From: Xylocopilactobacillus apicola
Lineage (GTDB): Bacteria; Bacillota; Bacilli; Lactobacillales; Lactobacillaceae
DNA: 64,000 nucleotides
Direction: 5' to 3'
NCBI RefSeq assembly: GCF_033095985.1
Contig: NZ_AP026802.1
Location: 2,108,001-2,172,000, forward strand
In this document: one piece after another, positions 25,280-34,441 of the stretch
Numbering within the stretch: the first letter of the stretch is position 1
How the letters are laid out: each line of letters starts with the position of its first letter
Made by a program: the position numbers and the translations under genes
Notes under the pieces: generated by a model
Databases searched by the model: none
What the model was told of the DNA's origin: nothing
What the model saw: only the letters and a program-made list of their open reading frames with translations

Positions 25280-25675
25280 TCTGTCCTCCTTTTACTTGTC
25301 AACGAGCTTTCACCAGCTAATCTTCGTTTGTAAAATTTGGACTCCTTTTACTTCTTCTAGACTATAAAATTCTTGGCTGAAATTTATATTCTAGAGGACG
25401 AAAATATTTTAATTTCCTCCTTTCAATCGTTCTATGCTGATAAAAAAAGCTCGTTAACTGACAAAGGCACCCCTAAGCGAAGTGCCTTTGTCAAATAACA
25501 AGCTACTAAAGAAGTCTTTGCGTTGTTCTGATTTACGAATATTTTCCCCATCGATTTTGATCCCTTCTTAATCGTGATCTGTTCCTAATAACAGGTTATC
25601 GGATTGTCCAACAAATTACAACCCCCAGCTTGAATTTTTCGCATAAGTTATTAAACTAATATTAAGGAGAAAATA
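25280..25675. other. Non-coding stretch upstream of Mn operon
   Basis: About 400 bp without a convincing gene. It holds the Mn operon leader, with two SD-like GGAGG/AAGGAG motifs not followed by an ORF of note, and a large hairpin at 25449-25511 (separate entry). No yybP-ykoY or T-box consensus recognised. Confidence 0.5.
25449..25511 (-). terminator. Large terminator-like hairpin without obvious gene
   Basis: Perfect 10-bp stem GACAAAGGCA/TGCCTTTGTC, extended by an outer AGCTTGTTA/TAACGAGCT stem, followed leftward by seven T. No minus-strand gene lies upstream (the neighbour at 25676 runs right), so it would end an unannotated RNA or act as attenuator of the Mn operon about 170 bp upstream of its start. 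Confidence 0.55.
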
Positions 25676-26329
25676 ATGGCGCGATTGTATTCAAATGACC
25701 GAACAGGGACTCATCACACTTATCAATTTTATAAAGATCGCAAAGACGATCCCCACTGGCGCGAATCGTATCTGGCAGTGCGTTCAATTCGAAGGTGGGA
25801 AAATATTTTGACCATGTTGATTATTGCAATTATCGCAGTTGTTTGTTATGCCCTTTTTAGTGACCGCCTGAGCCCTATCGTCAATCCATCTAAAGAGGAG
25901 CCATCAACACCCGATTTAGTCAAAAAAGCAATCATTGGTCATGGATTTCAAATCAGCGCGAAGCTTTTTGATGGCGAAGACGCTACTCAAGCCATGAACT
26001 CAGGGGTTGCGCCGCAAAATCTTTTTCACGACAGAACGAAGATTCTCTACTTCAAAGATGCAAATACTGTCACGGTTAAAGGGGTTCCGCGATATTTTTT
26101 CCCACACGACGAGAAATATGAGGTTTCCAATCAAGCGATCACAATCGACTGGGGCGAGAAGACGCCGATTCCTTTTTTGATCAAGAACAACCAGATTGAA
26201 TTCCAGACTTGGACTTCTAGTTACGATAATCACACGGTCACATGGCAAATTGAGCCAAGAGACGACGTGCAGGAGCTCATCGAGGAAGGACTTAAAGCAC
26301 AGGAAGAAGCAGACAATAGCCAAAATTAG
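25676..26329 (+). CDS. Single-pass membrane protein of unknown function
   Basis: 217 residues. Cytosolic basic N-terminus, one membrane helix (about 44-62, ILTMLIIAIIAVVCYALF), then an extracytoplasmic domain of mixed strands and an acidic C-terminus. AAGGAG before ATG. Not recognised. Its 3' end is 3 bp from the convergent toxN relic. Confidence 0.65.
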   Translation: MARLYSNDRTGTHHTYQFYKDRKDDPHWRESYLAVRSIRRWENILTMLIIAIIAVVCYALFSDRLSPIVNPSKEEPSTPDLVKKAIIGHGFQISAKLFDGEDATQAMNSGVAPQNLFHDRTKILYFKDANTVTVKGVPRYFFPHDEKYEVSNQAITIDWGEKTPIPFLIKNNQIEFQTWTSSYDNHTVTWQIEPRDDVQELIEEGLKAQEEADNSQN

Positions 26330-26332
26330 TTT

Positions 26333-26835
26333 CTACCTCTTAAAATTTGCTAATTCTCGTTCTAATAATTTAAAATCATTACAAAACAAATCATAATAGT
26401 CATCTTTATCAATGGTTTTCTTACGATATACAGTCTCCGCCTTGTTAATAATCCTCTGATTTACTGATGGATCTGACAGAAAAATATACTCGTTTAGCAA
26501 TAATATTCTTTAGGTGTCCCTTTACTCATAGTTATTTGAACTCGACTTAATTCGCTCAAGGGAACCGGAAGCATGTTATTTAGCAAGACATAACCCAATC
26601 GATTATTAAGATTCTCTTTTTCAAAGATTCTTATAATTATTCGATTTCGTTTTTTCATTTTGAGTTCTTTTTTGGCACTGTAGCTTGACAACGGGGCATA
26701 GTAATTAAACTTGCCTTGCTTAATAACGATGCCGCAATAATCCCGATCACCTAGGTAATTTTCCTGAAGAGCTACTTTTGGTTCGATCTTATGCGCATAC
26801 GAAATGTATTCATCAGAAATCGTATATAAATTCAA
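26333..26835 (-). pseudogene. toxN: ToxN/AbiQ-family type III toxin, frameshifted
   Basis: TTG start at 26835 with GAGGTG upstream. The first 112 codons match ToxN/AbiQ: YTISDEYISYAHKI, CGIVIKQGKFNYYAPLSS, LGYVLLNNMLPVPLSE. The frame stops at 26494, but the -1 frame continues (LLNEYIFLSDPSVNQRI, then KAETVYRKK ... CNDFKLLERE) to a stop at 26333. Restoring one T in TATTATT-GC gives KEYYLLNEY and a 167-residue protein, the normal size for the family. The C-terminal part includes the conserved DFxLLE end. The toxin would cleave RNA and is normally held by toxI. Lost here by a 1-nt deletion, unless it is a sequencing error. Confidence 0.75.
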
Positions 26836-26850
26836 TCCACACCTCTTTTA

Positions 26851-26874
26851 TAAAAAAAAAGAGTGTCACCACTC
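26851..26874 (-). terminator. Terminator between toxI-like RNA and toxN
   Basis: GAGTG-GTGA-CACTC followed by nine T, 16 bp before the toxN start. An attenuating terminator between antitoxin RNA and toxin is standard in type III systems. Confidence 0.7.
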
Positions 26875-26924
26875 CTTTTAATCTTTTACAAGCCCAACTG
26901 TGGTATGGGGACACCCTTTTTACA
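26875..26924 (-). ncRNA. toxI-like antitoxin RNA with predicted pseudoknot
   Basis: Downstream of a TATAAT -10. Read leftward, hairpin GGTGT-CCCC-ATACC has a loop whose C residues can pair with GGG a few bases on (TTGGGC; 26893-26895), an H-type pseudoknot like those of ToxI RNAs. Only one full and perhaps one degenerate repeat is present, fewer than in described loci. Confidence 0.5.
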
Positions 26925-26929
26925 TACTT

Positions 26930-26958
26930 ATTATATCATTTTTGAGATATTTAATCTA
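26930..26958 (-). promoter_or_regulatory. Candidate toxI-toxN promoter
   Basis: TAGATT, 17 bp, TATAAT (26935-26930) read leftward; the -35 overlaps the end of the upstream permease gene. Confidence 0.45.
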
Positions 26959-28194
26959 GCGAAGAATCTCAATTAAGTTCTTCCTGCTGGCGGTCTTTGC
27001 GGGCAGAATCCCGAAGATCAAGCCAATAATCGTTGAAGTCCCAAATGCCAATAAGAACGTCGAGAGCGTCACGGTCGCTTTAAACGGCAAGAACGACGAG
27101 ATCGCCTGGGCCAGCCCAATTCCTGCAAGATAGCCGATCACACCCCCTGTCAAAGTTAAAGCAATTGCTTCAATCAAAAACTGCCACAGAATCTGGCGTT
27201 GGTTTGCTCCCACCGCCATCCGGATCCCGATTTCCTGAGTCCGCTCACTAACCGAAATATACATCATATTCATAACTCCGATGCCAGCGATGAAAAGAGA
27301 GATTCCAGCAATTGCCACAACAAACAAAGTAATCATCTGGATGGTATCACTGATACCTTTGAGCATTTCAGACATATCCATATACTCATAACTGCCACTA
27401 TTATGCTGTGAACCCTTAGAATTAAGGTGTTCAGCAATCTTCTTCGTTTCCTTAGATACATCTGCCCCTTTAACAAAAGTTATTTTCATGGTGTTCTTCG
27501 GCACAATTCCGCTATTATTCATATAAACTTGGCGCGGCACGGCAATTTGATATTGCTGATACTCACCGTGAGTGGCATCATCTCTAATTATCCCAACGAT
27601 CGTGTAATTAATCCCGTTTAGCTCAATCCCTGCGTTGAGGGCATTATTGATCGTCCGATAAGCTTTCTTAGCTGTGTACTGATCCACCAAGGCCACTGGA
27701 TTGTTGGCCAAAATATCGGATTTGCTGATTCCACGTCCTGCAACCAGATGATCGTGATTAGCCTTTTTAGTTAAATAAACATGAAAACTTTCACTTTTGC
27801 TATTGATGTTGCCTTGGCTATTGATAAACCCGTCATCATCAGATTGGAGCTTCACTTTGGCGACTTTCGGATTTTCTTCAGCCTTACTAACATCGTTGTC
27901 ATTGAAACCCGATACTTTCGAATTGGAACTCGGAGCAGGGAGCATCATTCCGTCTGAGGTCACTCCGCCGCCCCCGCCGTCTTCATTAGACATGAAGCGG
28001 ATCTCTGATGACTGCTGACCAGAGCTATCGGCCTGCAAGCTTTTGAGCGTTTCAACTCTAACGCCATCACCCAATGACAAAATCGTGATTACCGCAGCAA
28101 TTCCGATCACAATTCCAAGCATCGTCAAAATGCTTCGCCGCTTATTTGACCACAAGGAGCGCAGAGCACTAACAAATAATTCACGAATTCGCAT
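26956..28194 (-). CDS. MacB/FtsX-type ABC exporter permease
   Basis: 412 residues from ATG at 28194 (GGAGGTGGAAC upstream); an in-frame start 11 codons earlier lacks an RBS. One N-terminal helix after SALRSLWSNKRRSILTMLG, a large extracytoplasmic MacB-PCD domain, then three C-terminal helices with ISLFIAGIGVMNMM and RTQEIGIRMAVGA, typical of FtsX permeases. It works with the adjacent ATPase and adaptor, probably in export of peptides or in bacteriocin/antibiotic resistance, as for YknXYZ. It overlaps the ATPase gene by 14 bp. Confidence 0.9.
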   Translation of the reverse strand: MRIRELFVSALRSLWSNKRRSILTMLGIVIGIAAVITILSLGDGVRVETLKSLQADSSGQQSSEIRFMSNEDGGGGGVTSDGMMLPAPSSNSKVSGFNDNDVSKAEENPKVAKVKLQSDDDGFINSQGNINSKSESFHVYLTKKANHDHLVAGRGISKSDILANNPVALVDQYTAKKAYRTINNALNAGIELNGINYTIVGIIRDDATHGEYQQYQIAVPRQVYMNNSGIVPKNTMKITFVKGADVSKETKKIAEHLNSKGSQHNSGSYEYMDMSEMLKGISDTIQMITLFVVAIAGISLFIAGIGVMNMMYISVSERTQEIGIRMAVGANQRQILWQFLIEAIALTLTGGVIGYLAGIGLAQAISSFLPFKATVTLSTFLLAFGTSTIIGLIFGILPAKTASRKNLIEILR

Positions 28195-28870
28195 GTTCCA
28201 CCTCCGAATCGCTTTGAATTCGACCATCTAAAATTTTGACCAGTCTATTAGCTTGATTAGCGACTTTCTCGTCGTGAGTTACCATGATTACAGTCGTCCC
28301 ACTTTGATTTAATTCTTTAAAAAGTTTCATAATTTCTTTGGAAGTTGCTGAATCAAGCGCACCCGTTGGTTCATCTGCCACCAAAAAACTCGGCTTCGAA
28401 ACGATCGCACGCGCAATTGCTACTCTTTGCTGTTGACCACCGGAAAGATTTTTCGGCATTTTGCGATAACTACCTTCAAGGCCCACTTGGTCTAAGACCT
28501 CGTTTACCCGCGCCATAATATCGCGTCTTTTAGCTCCGGAATAAAGCAGCGGCAATCCAACATTTTCGCCCACATTCTGATTATTAATCAGCTTAAAATT
28601 CTGGAACACAAATCCCACGGAGCGATTACGCAATTTAGCATGCTCACGCCGGTTTAAATTGCTGACAACTACGTTATCAAAGGTGTATTTGCCTTCGAAT
28701 TTTTGATCTAAAAAACCGATAATATCAATTAAAGTCGACTTGCCAGAACCCGACGGACCCATAATCGCCACAAATTCACCTTGAGCAATCTTTAGATTGA
28801 TATCGAAGAGAACTTGATAATTTTCGCTTCCTTGCTTATAGGTTTTATTAACTGACGACAAATTAATCAT
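28181..28870 (-). CDS. MacB-type ABC exporter ATPase
   Basis: 229 residues. Walker [11 protein letters not shown]-loop GFVFQNF, signature LSGGQQQR, Walker B FLVADEPTGALD, switch VTHDE. LolD/MacB-type subfamily. Starts 8 bp before the adaptor's stop, so translation is coupled. Confidence 0.92.
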   Translation of the reverse strand: MINLSSVNKTYKQGSENYQVLFDINLKIAQGEFVAIMGPSGSGKSTLIDIIGFLDQKFEGKYTFDNVVVSNLNRREHAKLRNRSVGFVFQNFKLINNQNVGENVGLPLLYSGAKRRDIMARVNEVLDQVGLEGSYRKMPKNLSGGQQQRVAIARAIVSKPSFLVADEPTGALDSATSKEIMKLFKELNQSGTTVIMVTHDEKVANQANRLVKILDGRIQSDSEVEHANS

Positions 28871-29903
28871 TCACATTCTCGCCATCTTTTAATTTGTCAT
28901 CTGGGTTTGCTACAATAACTTCGCCCTTAGCAACACCTGAATTCACCAGAAAAACATCGCCTGATTTGCTCACATCAGCCTTGATTTTGCGTGCTTTGCC
29001 ATGAACGACTTTAAAGATGGAGCCATTGTGAACTGCACTTTCTGGAATCTTTAAGCCTTTTTGGGCGATCTTCAATTTAACACTTTGTCCGTACAAAAAT
29101 TCATCGTTCACATCAGCGGAAAATGAATAATATGCGGTTCCTTTTCCTTGGTTACTTGGAACCTGATTGATTTTAGTAATTGTGGTTTTCTGACTTGGTG
29201 AGCCGTCAACACCCGTAATTTCAATCGAATCACCAACGTGAACCTTCGGATAATCATACTCAGAAACGCTTGCCTGCAGCACTTTTTGCTTCGAATTCAT
29301 CGTGATCGCTGGTACTCCGTCTTTGGAATTATTATCAACTGAAACAATTCCGTCAAACGGTGCATTCAAATTAGCATGCAATTTATTCTGGAGCTCCGTT
29401 AGCTTACTATTTTCTTCATTCAAATCGGTGTTAGCGTCATTCACGTCTTGCTGCGCCTTGCTCACCGCATCTTTAAGGCTTGGTTTACTCTCTTCGTCAG
29501 CTTGGTTATAGCTTTGCTGCGCACTCTTTAAAGCGTTATTGGCACTAGTCACCATCCGGTTAGCTTTAGCTACTACACTTTTTTGATTATTAATATTATC
29601 TTGCACCGAAGTATCAGTCACCGTAAGCAACACCGTGCCGTTAGTAACTTCCTGACCGTCTTTAACATTTAACTGGTCTAATTTGCCATTAGGCGACATC
29701 AACGCTTGGGTTTTGCCAGCGACAATTTTGCCACTCATCGAAAGATCTGGAACGTTTGTCACTTTGTAGGTCTCATATCCTGACTGCTCCATCATTTTCG
29801 CTTCCATCGCCTTACTGCGATTCATGCGGTTAATGCCAACAAACGCAATTACTGCCACCGCAACAACTATAGCACTGATAATTAAAACTTTTTTCTTTTT
29901 CAT
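28863..29903 (-). CDS. HlyD/MFP-type adaptor of the exporter
   Basis: 346 residues. N-terminal membrane helix (about 5-24), a lipoyl-like half motif (NGKLDQLNVKDGQEVTNG), a coiled coil (about 105-175), the second lipoyl half (LNAPFDGIVSVDNNSK) and a beta-barrel domain. YknX/MacA-like. First gene of the operon adaptor-ATPase-permease. Confidence 0.88.
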   Translation of the reverse strand: MKKKKVLIISAIVVAVAVIAFVGINRMNRSKAMEAKMMEQSGYETYKVTNVPDLSMSGKIVAGKTQALMSPNGKLDQLNVKDGQEVTNGTVLLTVTDTSVQDNINNQKSVVAKANRMVTSANNALKSAQQSYNQADEESKPSLKDAVSKAQQDVNDANTDLNEENSKLTELQNKLHANLNAPFDGIVSVDNNSKDGVPAITMNSKQKVLQASVSEYDYPKVHVGDSIEITGVDGSPSQKTTITKINQVPSNQGKGTAYYSFSADVNDEFLYGQSVKLKIAQKGLKIPESAVHNGSIFKVVHGKARKIKADVSKSGDVFLVNSGVAKGEVIVANPDDKLKDGENVND

Positions 29904-29910
29904 AATTCTC

Positions 29911-30399
29911 CTAAGATACCGCTAATCGGTCAATAATTTCTGTAAATTTCGGATATTTTTCTAATAGTGAAGATTTGTGCATCAATTCAAAGTCATGGTA
30001 ATCAAATCCCGGCGAAACAACGCAGCTGACCAGACAAAACGAATCTGGCTGATTGACCTCAGAGGCAAAAATTGTCTCTTTTGGTACTTTAAACTGCATG
30101 ACCTCTCCTGCAGACAGATTTTTGCCAAGTTTTACTGCGCTATAATCACCGTTTGGCGCGATGCAGTGAATTGTGATCGACGCCCCATCGTGGTAATACC
30201 ACAGCTCATCATGGTTTAGACGATGGAAATGGGAACAACTTTGGTCGTCCAACAAGAAATAAATCGAAGTGTAATAATATCGATCGGCTTTACTACTCTC
30301 ATCAAAAAACTTCTCATCACTATCATAAATCTGGCGAAACCAGCCCCCTTCTTGGTGGGGAGTTAGCGCTAAAGAGGAGATGTAATCTTCTTTGTGCAT
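29911..30399 (-). CDS. DUF985 cupin protein
   Basis: 162 residues: LTPHQEGGWFRQIY at the N-terminus, SIYFLLDDQSCSHFHRLNHDELWYYH-type metal-site region with paired His, and VSPGFDYHDFEL near the end, the DUF985 cupin pattern. Role unknown; possibly a sugar- or nucleotide-related enzyme. RBS AAAGGAG. It ends 38 bp before the convergentless ABC operon on the same strand and may be read into it. Confidence 0.85.
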   Translation of the reverse strand: MHKEDYISSLALTPHQEGGWFRQIYDSDEKFFDESSKADRYYYTSIYFLLDDQSCSHFHRLNHDELWYYHDGASITIHCIAPNGDYSAVKLGKNLSAGEVMQFKVPKETIFASEVNQPDSFCLVSCVVSPGFDYHDFELMHKSSLLEKYPKFTEIIDRLAVS

Positions 30400-30477
30400 G
30401 GTAGAACTCCTTTATTTTATACTGTCTCTATTCTACCGTATTTTCATCCATAAAGAAATTGTCTGTTTTTTTACTGC

Positions 30478-31419
30478 TCAATATTTCGGCTCAATATAGG
30501 GTACGGTTTTGATCGTTGCGCCCACTGAACTTGCATAAATCCAAGATGCTCCAACCAAAGGCGCAAAGTTTTCGCTTTTGCCAGTAATAATTACGCCCGC
30601 AAATTTAGCTTTATCGATCGTCGGATATTTCTTGAAATAATTTTTTAAATAATCCGAATAAGAAAATGAATTGAATTCGCCAAGATTTACTTTCGGATTG
30701 GACTTGATCATCTCGACGCCATCTCGGTAATCTCCTTTTAAGCGGTTATGCCGATTCACCTGAAATCCTAGATATTGATTGTTGTATGCACACAACTCTT
30801 TTGAAGTTCCCATTCCAAACCAATACCAATTACCTTTGATCTTATCAGGGAGCTTACGATTAATCTCTTCGTAAGTTAGTGGCTCCTTAAAAGTCAGGGC
30901 GACTTCTGCGACGTAGCCTTTCATTTTTGCCACTTGACCAATCTCGTTAACTTTCTTCACCGGAAATATTCGACCCGGTTTTAATTTTGCATATTTATTG
31001 TAGAAAATAGGAATTTTCGTCTGCGTCTGTCGGTCGTACGCCTGATCGCCTGCAAAGTCGATCATATCTCCCATCAGTATTTCTTCACTCCAGAAGGTAT
31101 ATTTGCCTTCCTGTGGACTCCAAGGAATCCGGTAACCATCAATTTCTTTATAGCGGTGACTGATCAGCTTGCCCCCTGCAAAAGCTCCCGCCTCACTAAT
31201 GTAGCGGTCACTAATTTCAATGTTAGGAGACATCAGCTGATATTCAATTTGCATTCTCCGATCGAGCCGATCATGTTGTCTTCTTGTTAAAGCAGCATCA
31301 ATTTTATAGGCGAATAAAGCAACCAAAATTATGGTGCAAAAAACCATCACAAAGGTTAACAGCCATTTTTTGATTTTGATATTTCTAGCTAAACGGGCGA
31401 ATTCTTGGTCTTCACTCAT
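30478..31419 (-). CDS. Anti-sigma factor, Sigma_reg family
   Basis: 313 residues from ATG at 31419 (AGGAG upstream). Cytosolic N-terminus EDQEFARLARNIKIKKW, one helix (about 19-40) and an external domain resembling the anti-sigma N and C domains of Bacillus YhdL-type regulators. Its start overlaps the sigma factor stop by 8 bp. Likely holds the partner sigma inactive until an envelope signal arrives. Confidence 0.85.
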   Translation of the reverse strand: MSEDQEFARLARNIKIKKWLLTFVMVFCTIILVALFAYKIDAALTRRQHDRLDRRMQIEYQLMSPNIEISDRYISEAGAFAGGKLISHRYKEIDGYRIPWSPQEGKYTFWSEEILMGDMIDFAGDQAYDRQTQTKIPIFYNKYAKLKPGRIFPVKKVNEIGQVAKMKGYVAEVALTFKEPLTYEEINRKLPDKIKGNWYWFGMGTSKELCAYNNQYLGFQVNRHNRLKGDYRDGVEMIKSNPKVNLGEFNSFSYSDYLKNYFKKYPTIDKAKFAGVIITGKSENFAPLVGASWIYASSVGATIKTVPYIEPKY

Positions 31420-31900
31420 CAATATTATCTCCTGTCATTTTCTTAATTTTCTTACGGATTCGATATAAGCGCATTTTCACTGCAGCCATTGGGATTTTGA
31501 GCTCTTTAGCAAGCTCTTCATTCGTCTTTTGATCGAGATATTTCATTTTCAAAAGCTGGCGATTCTCTGCGCTCAATTGATTGAGTGCGTGCTCCAACTT
31601 CTCAGAATGATCACTCTCTTGAACCTCTGGGCGCGATAATTCTGGAATCAAATACTGCTCGACCAAGGCGTTTAATCGTTGATCTCGTCGATAAAGATCA
31701 ATATATTTATTTCTAACCATCCGATAAAGGTAAGGACGCAATTGATCTGGCGGCAAAATAAGCTCCATTTCAAGAACTTTAACGAAAATATCTTGCACCA
31801 CATCTTCAGCTAAATCAGGCTTCGCGCCTTTACTGATCAGATAGCGGCGTAATTCAATCATCAAATCTTTTAGCAGCTCTTCATACCGGTCTAATTTCAA
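31412..31900 (-). CDS. ECF-type RNA polymerase sigma factor
   Basis: 162 residues, TTG start with GGAGGG upstream. Region 2 (LAEDVVQDIFVKVLE, YLYRMVRNKYIDLYRR) and region 4 (LSAENRQLLKMKYLDQKTNEELA...AVKMRLYRIRKKI). Paired with the overlapping anti-sigma gene; target genes not visible here. Confidence 0.92.
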   Translation of the reverse strand: MKLDRYEELLKDLMIELRRYLISKGAKPDLAEDVVQDIFVKVLEMELILPPDQLRPYLYRMVRNKYIDLYRRDQRLNALVEQYLIPELSRPEVQESDHSEKLEHALNQLSAENRQLLKMKYLDQKTNEELAKELKIPMAAVKMRLYRIRKKIKKMTGDNIDE

Positions 31901-31948
31901 TGCTCCCTCCTACTTACAATCTACGAATGAACAAGCGAAAAGTAACGC

Positions 31949-31979
31949 AAAAAAATCCTCCATGACTAGAGGATTTTTC
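31949..31979 (-). terminator. Intrinsic terminator of xfp
   Basis: AAAATCCTC, loop, GAGGATTTT with T run leftward, 6 bp after the phosphoketolase stop. Confidence 0.85.
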
Positions 31980-31984
31980 TACTA

Positions 31985-34348
31985 TTATTTAAAGCCTTTG
32001 AACTTCCAGTTCTCGACTTCTGGCAAATCTTCACCAGTTTCTCGGATGTAATCGTGATGATTTTTAAGCGTCCGATCCATCTTCTGGCTGAAGTCTTGCG
32101 CTTTAGCGCCATAAACCAGCTCACTAGCGTGTTTAGCGATATGGAAGCGATCCATCGAATTAAGCACTCGCATATCAAACGGAGTTGTGATGTCGCCATT
32201 TTCGCGATATCCATGCGGATACATCTGGTGATTGTGGCGATCGAAGAAGATGTCGCGAATCAAGCCTTCATAGCCGTGGAAGGCAAAAATAATCGGCGTA
32301 TCAGCGGTGAAAATCTCGTCAAATTCTTGATCACTTAAGCCGCGATCGTTTAGCTTCGGCGATTGAAGTTTCAACAAATCAACGACGTTAACGAAACGGA
32401 TCTTCAAGTCAGGGAAGTTTTCGTGCAGCAGATCAATTGCTGCTAAAGATTCCATATTCGGTTCAGTTCCTGCTGCTGCCAGAACCAAATCTGGTTTTGC
32501 GCCTTGATCGTTACTAGCCCAGTCGATGACCTTCAAGCCGCGATCGACTAATTCTTCAGCTTCGGCCATTGAATAGAACTGCGGCCGTGGTTGTTTTGAA
32601 GCCACAATCAAGTTGATCACTTCTTCATCGTTTAAAACTCGATCGGCCAAAGCTAACAACGTATTAGTGTCAGCTGGCAGATATTCACGAATGTACTTCG
32701 ATTTCTTCTCCGCCAAGTGCGTTAGAATACCTGGGTCTTGGTGAGTGTAGCCGTTATGATCTTGTTGAAAAGATGTTGAAGTTGAAATAACATTTAAAGC
32801 GGGATACTTCTTACGCCAAGCCTGCTCGTCAGCTTTCCGCAGCCATTTGAAGTGCTGGGTCAACATCGAATCAACAACTCGCAAGAATGCTTCGTAGCTC
32901 GCAAAAATTCCGTGGCGGCCCGTTAAAGTGTAACCTTCAAGCCAGCCCTCAGCTTGATGTTCTGACAACTGAGCATCAAGAATCCGGCCTGCTGGCGCTT
33001 CAAACTGATCATTTGGCTTTTTGACTGGCTCCATCCATTGCCGTTCAGTCACTTCAAAAATGTGATTGAGGCGGTTTGACATCGTTTCATCTGGACCAAA
33101 AATCCGAAAATCATGCGGATTCTTTTGAATTAAATCGCGCAGGTATTTGCCAAATTCAATCATATCTTGTGCATTGGTAGAACCTGGCTGATCAAATTTC
33201 AAAGCGTAATCCTTAAATTTCGGTAAATCGAGCGCTTTCGGATCAATTCCACCATTAGTAATTGGATTCATTGCCATGCGCTTATTACCTTTTGGCGTCA
33301 AAGCCTTAATCTCTGGCTTCAAAGCACCATTTTCGTCAAATAATTCTTCTGGATGATATGACTTAAGCCAATCAACCAAAGCGTCGGCATGTTCCATGTG
33401 ATCGCGCGTGACCGGAATTGGAATCTGGTGCGCTCTAAATGAACCTTCGATTGGCTCGCCGTCCCACTCTTTTGGACCAGTCCAGCCTTTTGGCGCCCGG
33501 AAAATGATCATCGGCCAAACTGGCTCTTTAGCATCAGCAGCGGGATGTTGGCGTGCTTCATCTTGAATGGAGCGAATCTTCTCGATCGCTTGGTCCATTG
33601 CTTGTGCCATCACGGGATTGAGCTGATCTGGGTCGTCACCTTCAACGAAAATCGGCTCCCAACCGATGCCTTCGAAATATTTCTTTAAATCTTCGTTACT
33701 TTTACGCGATAAAATCGTCGGATTGGAGATTTTGAAACCATTCAAATTCAAAATTGGCAGGACTGCGCCATCATTGACTGGGTTAATGAAAGTATTAGAG
33801 AACCAAGAAGTCGCGAGCGGTCCGGTTTCAGCCTCACCGTCGCCCACAACTACTGCGCTAATCACGTCGGGATTGTCTAGAATTGCGCCAACACCATGGC
33901 TTATTGAATATCCTAACTCGCCGCCTTCGTGAATCGAGCCGGGAGTTTCTGGTGCAGCATGGCTCGCCACACCGCCAGGAAACGAAAACTGCTTGAACAA
34001 TTTCTTAAGACCTGGAATATCTTCGGAAATTTCTGGATAAATCTCGCTATAGCTGCCGTCAAGGTAAGAATTCGAAACCATGACCTGCCCGCCATGACCT
34101 GGTCCCTCAACGTAAAACATATTTAAATCATATTTGTTAATAACGCGGTTGAGGTGCGTATAAATAAAATTCTGCCCCGCAATCGTGCCCCAGTGACCAA
34201 TTGGATAGTACTTAACGTCACTAGACTGTAATTTATCTCTCAACAGCGGGTTGTCTTTTAAATACAATTGACCCACCGAAATATAATTGGCTGCGTTAAA
34301 ATATTTTCTCATCAAGCTGAAATACTCTTGGCTACTATAATCTGTCAT
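31985..34348 (-). CDS. xpk: Xylulose-5-P/fructose-6-P phosphoketolase
   Basis: 787 residues, the expected length. ThDP enzyme splitting xylulose-5-P (and often fructose-6-P) with phosphate into acetyl-P and glyceraldehyde-3-P (or erythrose-4-P). Visible marks: [39 protein letters not shown] (ThDP/Mg site), [41 protein letters not shown]. Own promoter and terminator. The preceding GntR-family gene may control it. Central to heterolactic or bifid-type sugar breakdown. Confidence 0.96.
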   Translation of the reverse strand: MTDYSSQEYFSLMRKYFNAANYISVGQLYLKDNPLLRDKLQSSDVKYYPIGHWGTIAGQNFIYTHLNRVINKYDLNMFYVEGPGHGGQVMVSNSYLDGSYSEIYPEISEDIPGLKKLFKQFSFPGGVASHAAPETPGSIHEGGELGYSISHGVGAILDNPDVISAVVVGDGEAETGPLATSWFSNTFINPVNDGAVLPILNLNGFKISNPTILSRKSNEDLKKYFEGIGWEPIFVEGDDPDQLNPVMAQAMDQAIEKIRSIQDEARQHPAADAKEPVWPMIIFRAPKGWTGPKEWDGEPIEGSFRAHQIPIPVTRDHMEHADALVDWLKSYHPEELFDENGALKPEIKALTPKGNKRMAMNPITNGGIDPKALDLPKFKDYALKFDQPGSTNAQDMIEFGKYLRDLIQKNPHDFRIFGPDETMSNRLNHIFEVTERQWMEPVKKPNDQFEAPAGRILDAQLSEHQAEGWLEGYTLTGRHGIFASYEAFLRVVDSMLTQHFKWLRKADEQAWRKKYPALNVISTSTSFQQDHNGYTHQDPGILTHLAEKKSKYIREYLPADTNTLLALADRVLNDEEVINLIVASKQPRPQFYSMAEAEELVDRGLKVIDWASNDQGAKPDLVLAAAGTEPNMESLAAIDLLHENFPDLKIRFVNVVDLLKLQSPKLNDRGLSDQEFDEIFTADTPIIFAFHGYEGLIRDIFFDRHNHQMYPHGYRENGDITTPFDMRVLNSMDRFHIAKHASELVYGAKAQDFSQKMDRTLKNHHDYIRETGEDLPEVENWKFKGFK

Positions 34349-34381
34349 TAACTGACCTCCATAAATTAACTTCTACCATAT

Positions 34382-34410
34382 TTATAACCTGTTTCGACCC
34401 TTCTTGTCAA
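34382..34410 (-). promoter_or_regulatory. xfp promoter
   Basis: TTGACA (34410-34405), 17 bp, TTATAA (34387-34382): near-consensus, fitting a highly expressed gene. Confidence 0.7.
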
Positions 34411-34418
34411 CCATTTTA

Positions 34419-34441
34419 AAAATTGGAGCGTACCAATTTTA
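34419..34441 (-). terminator. Weak terminator of GntR-family gene
   Basis: AAAATTGG, GTACGC, CCAATTTT with T-rich 3' side; overlaps the end of the regulator gene. Confidence 0.5.
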
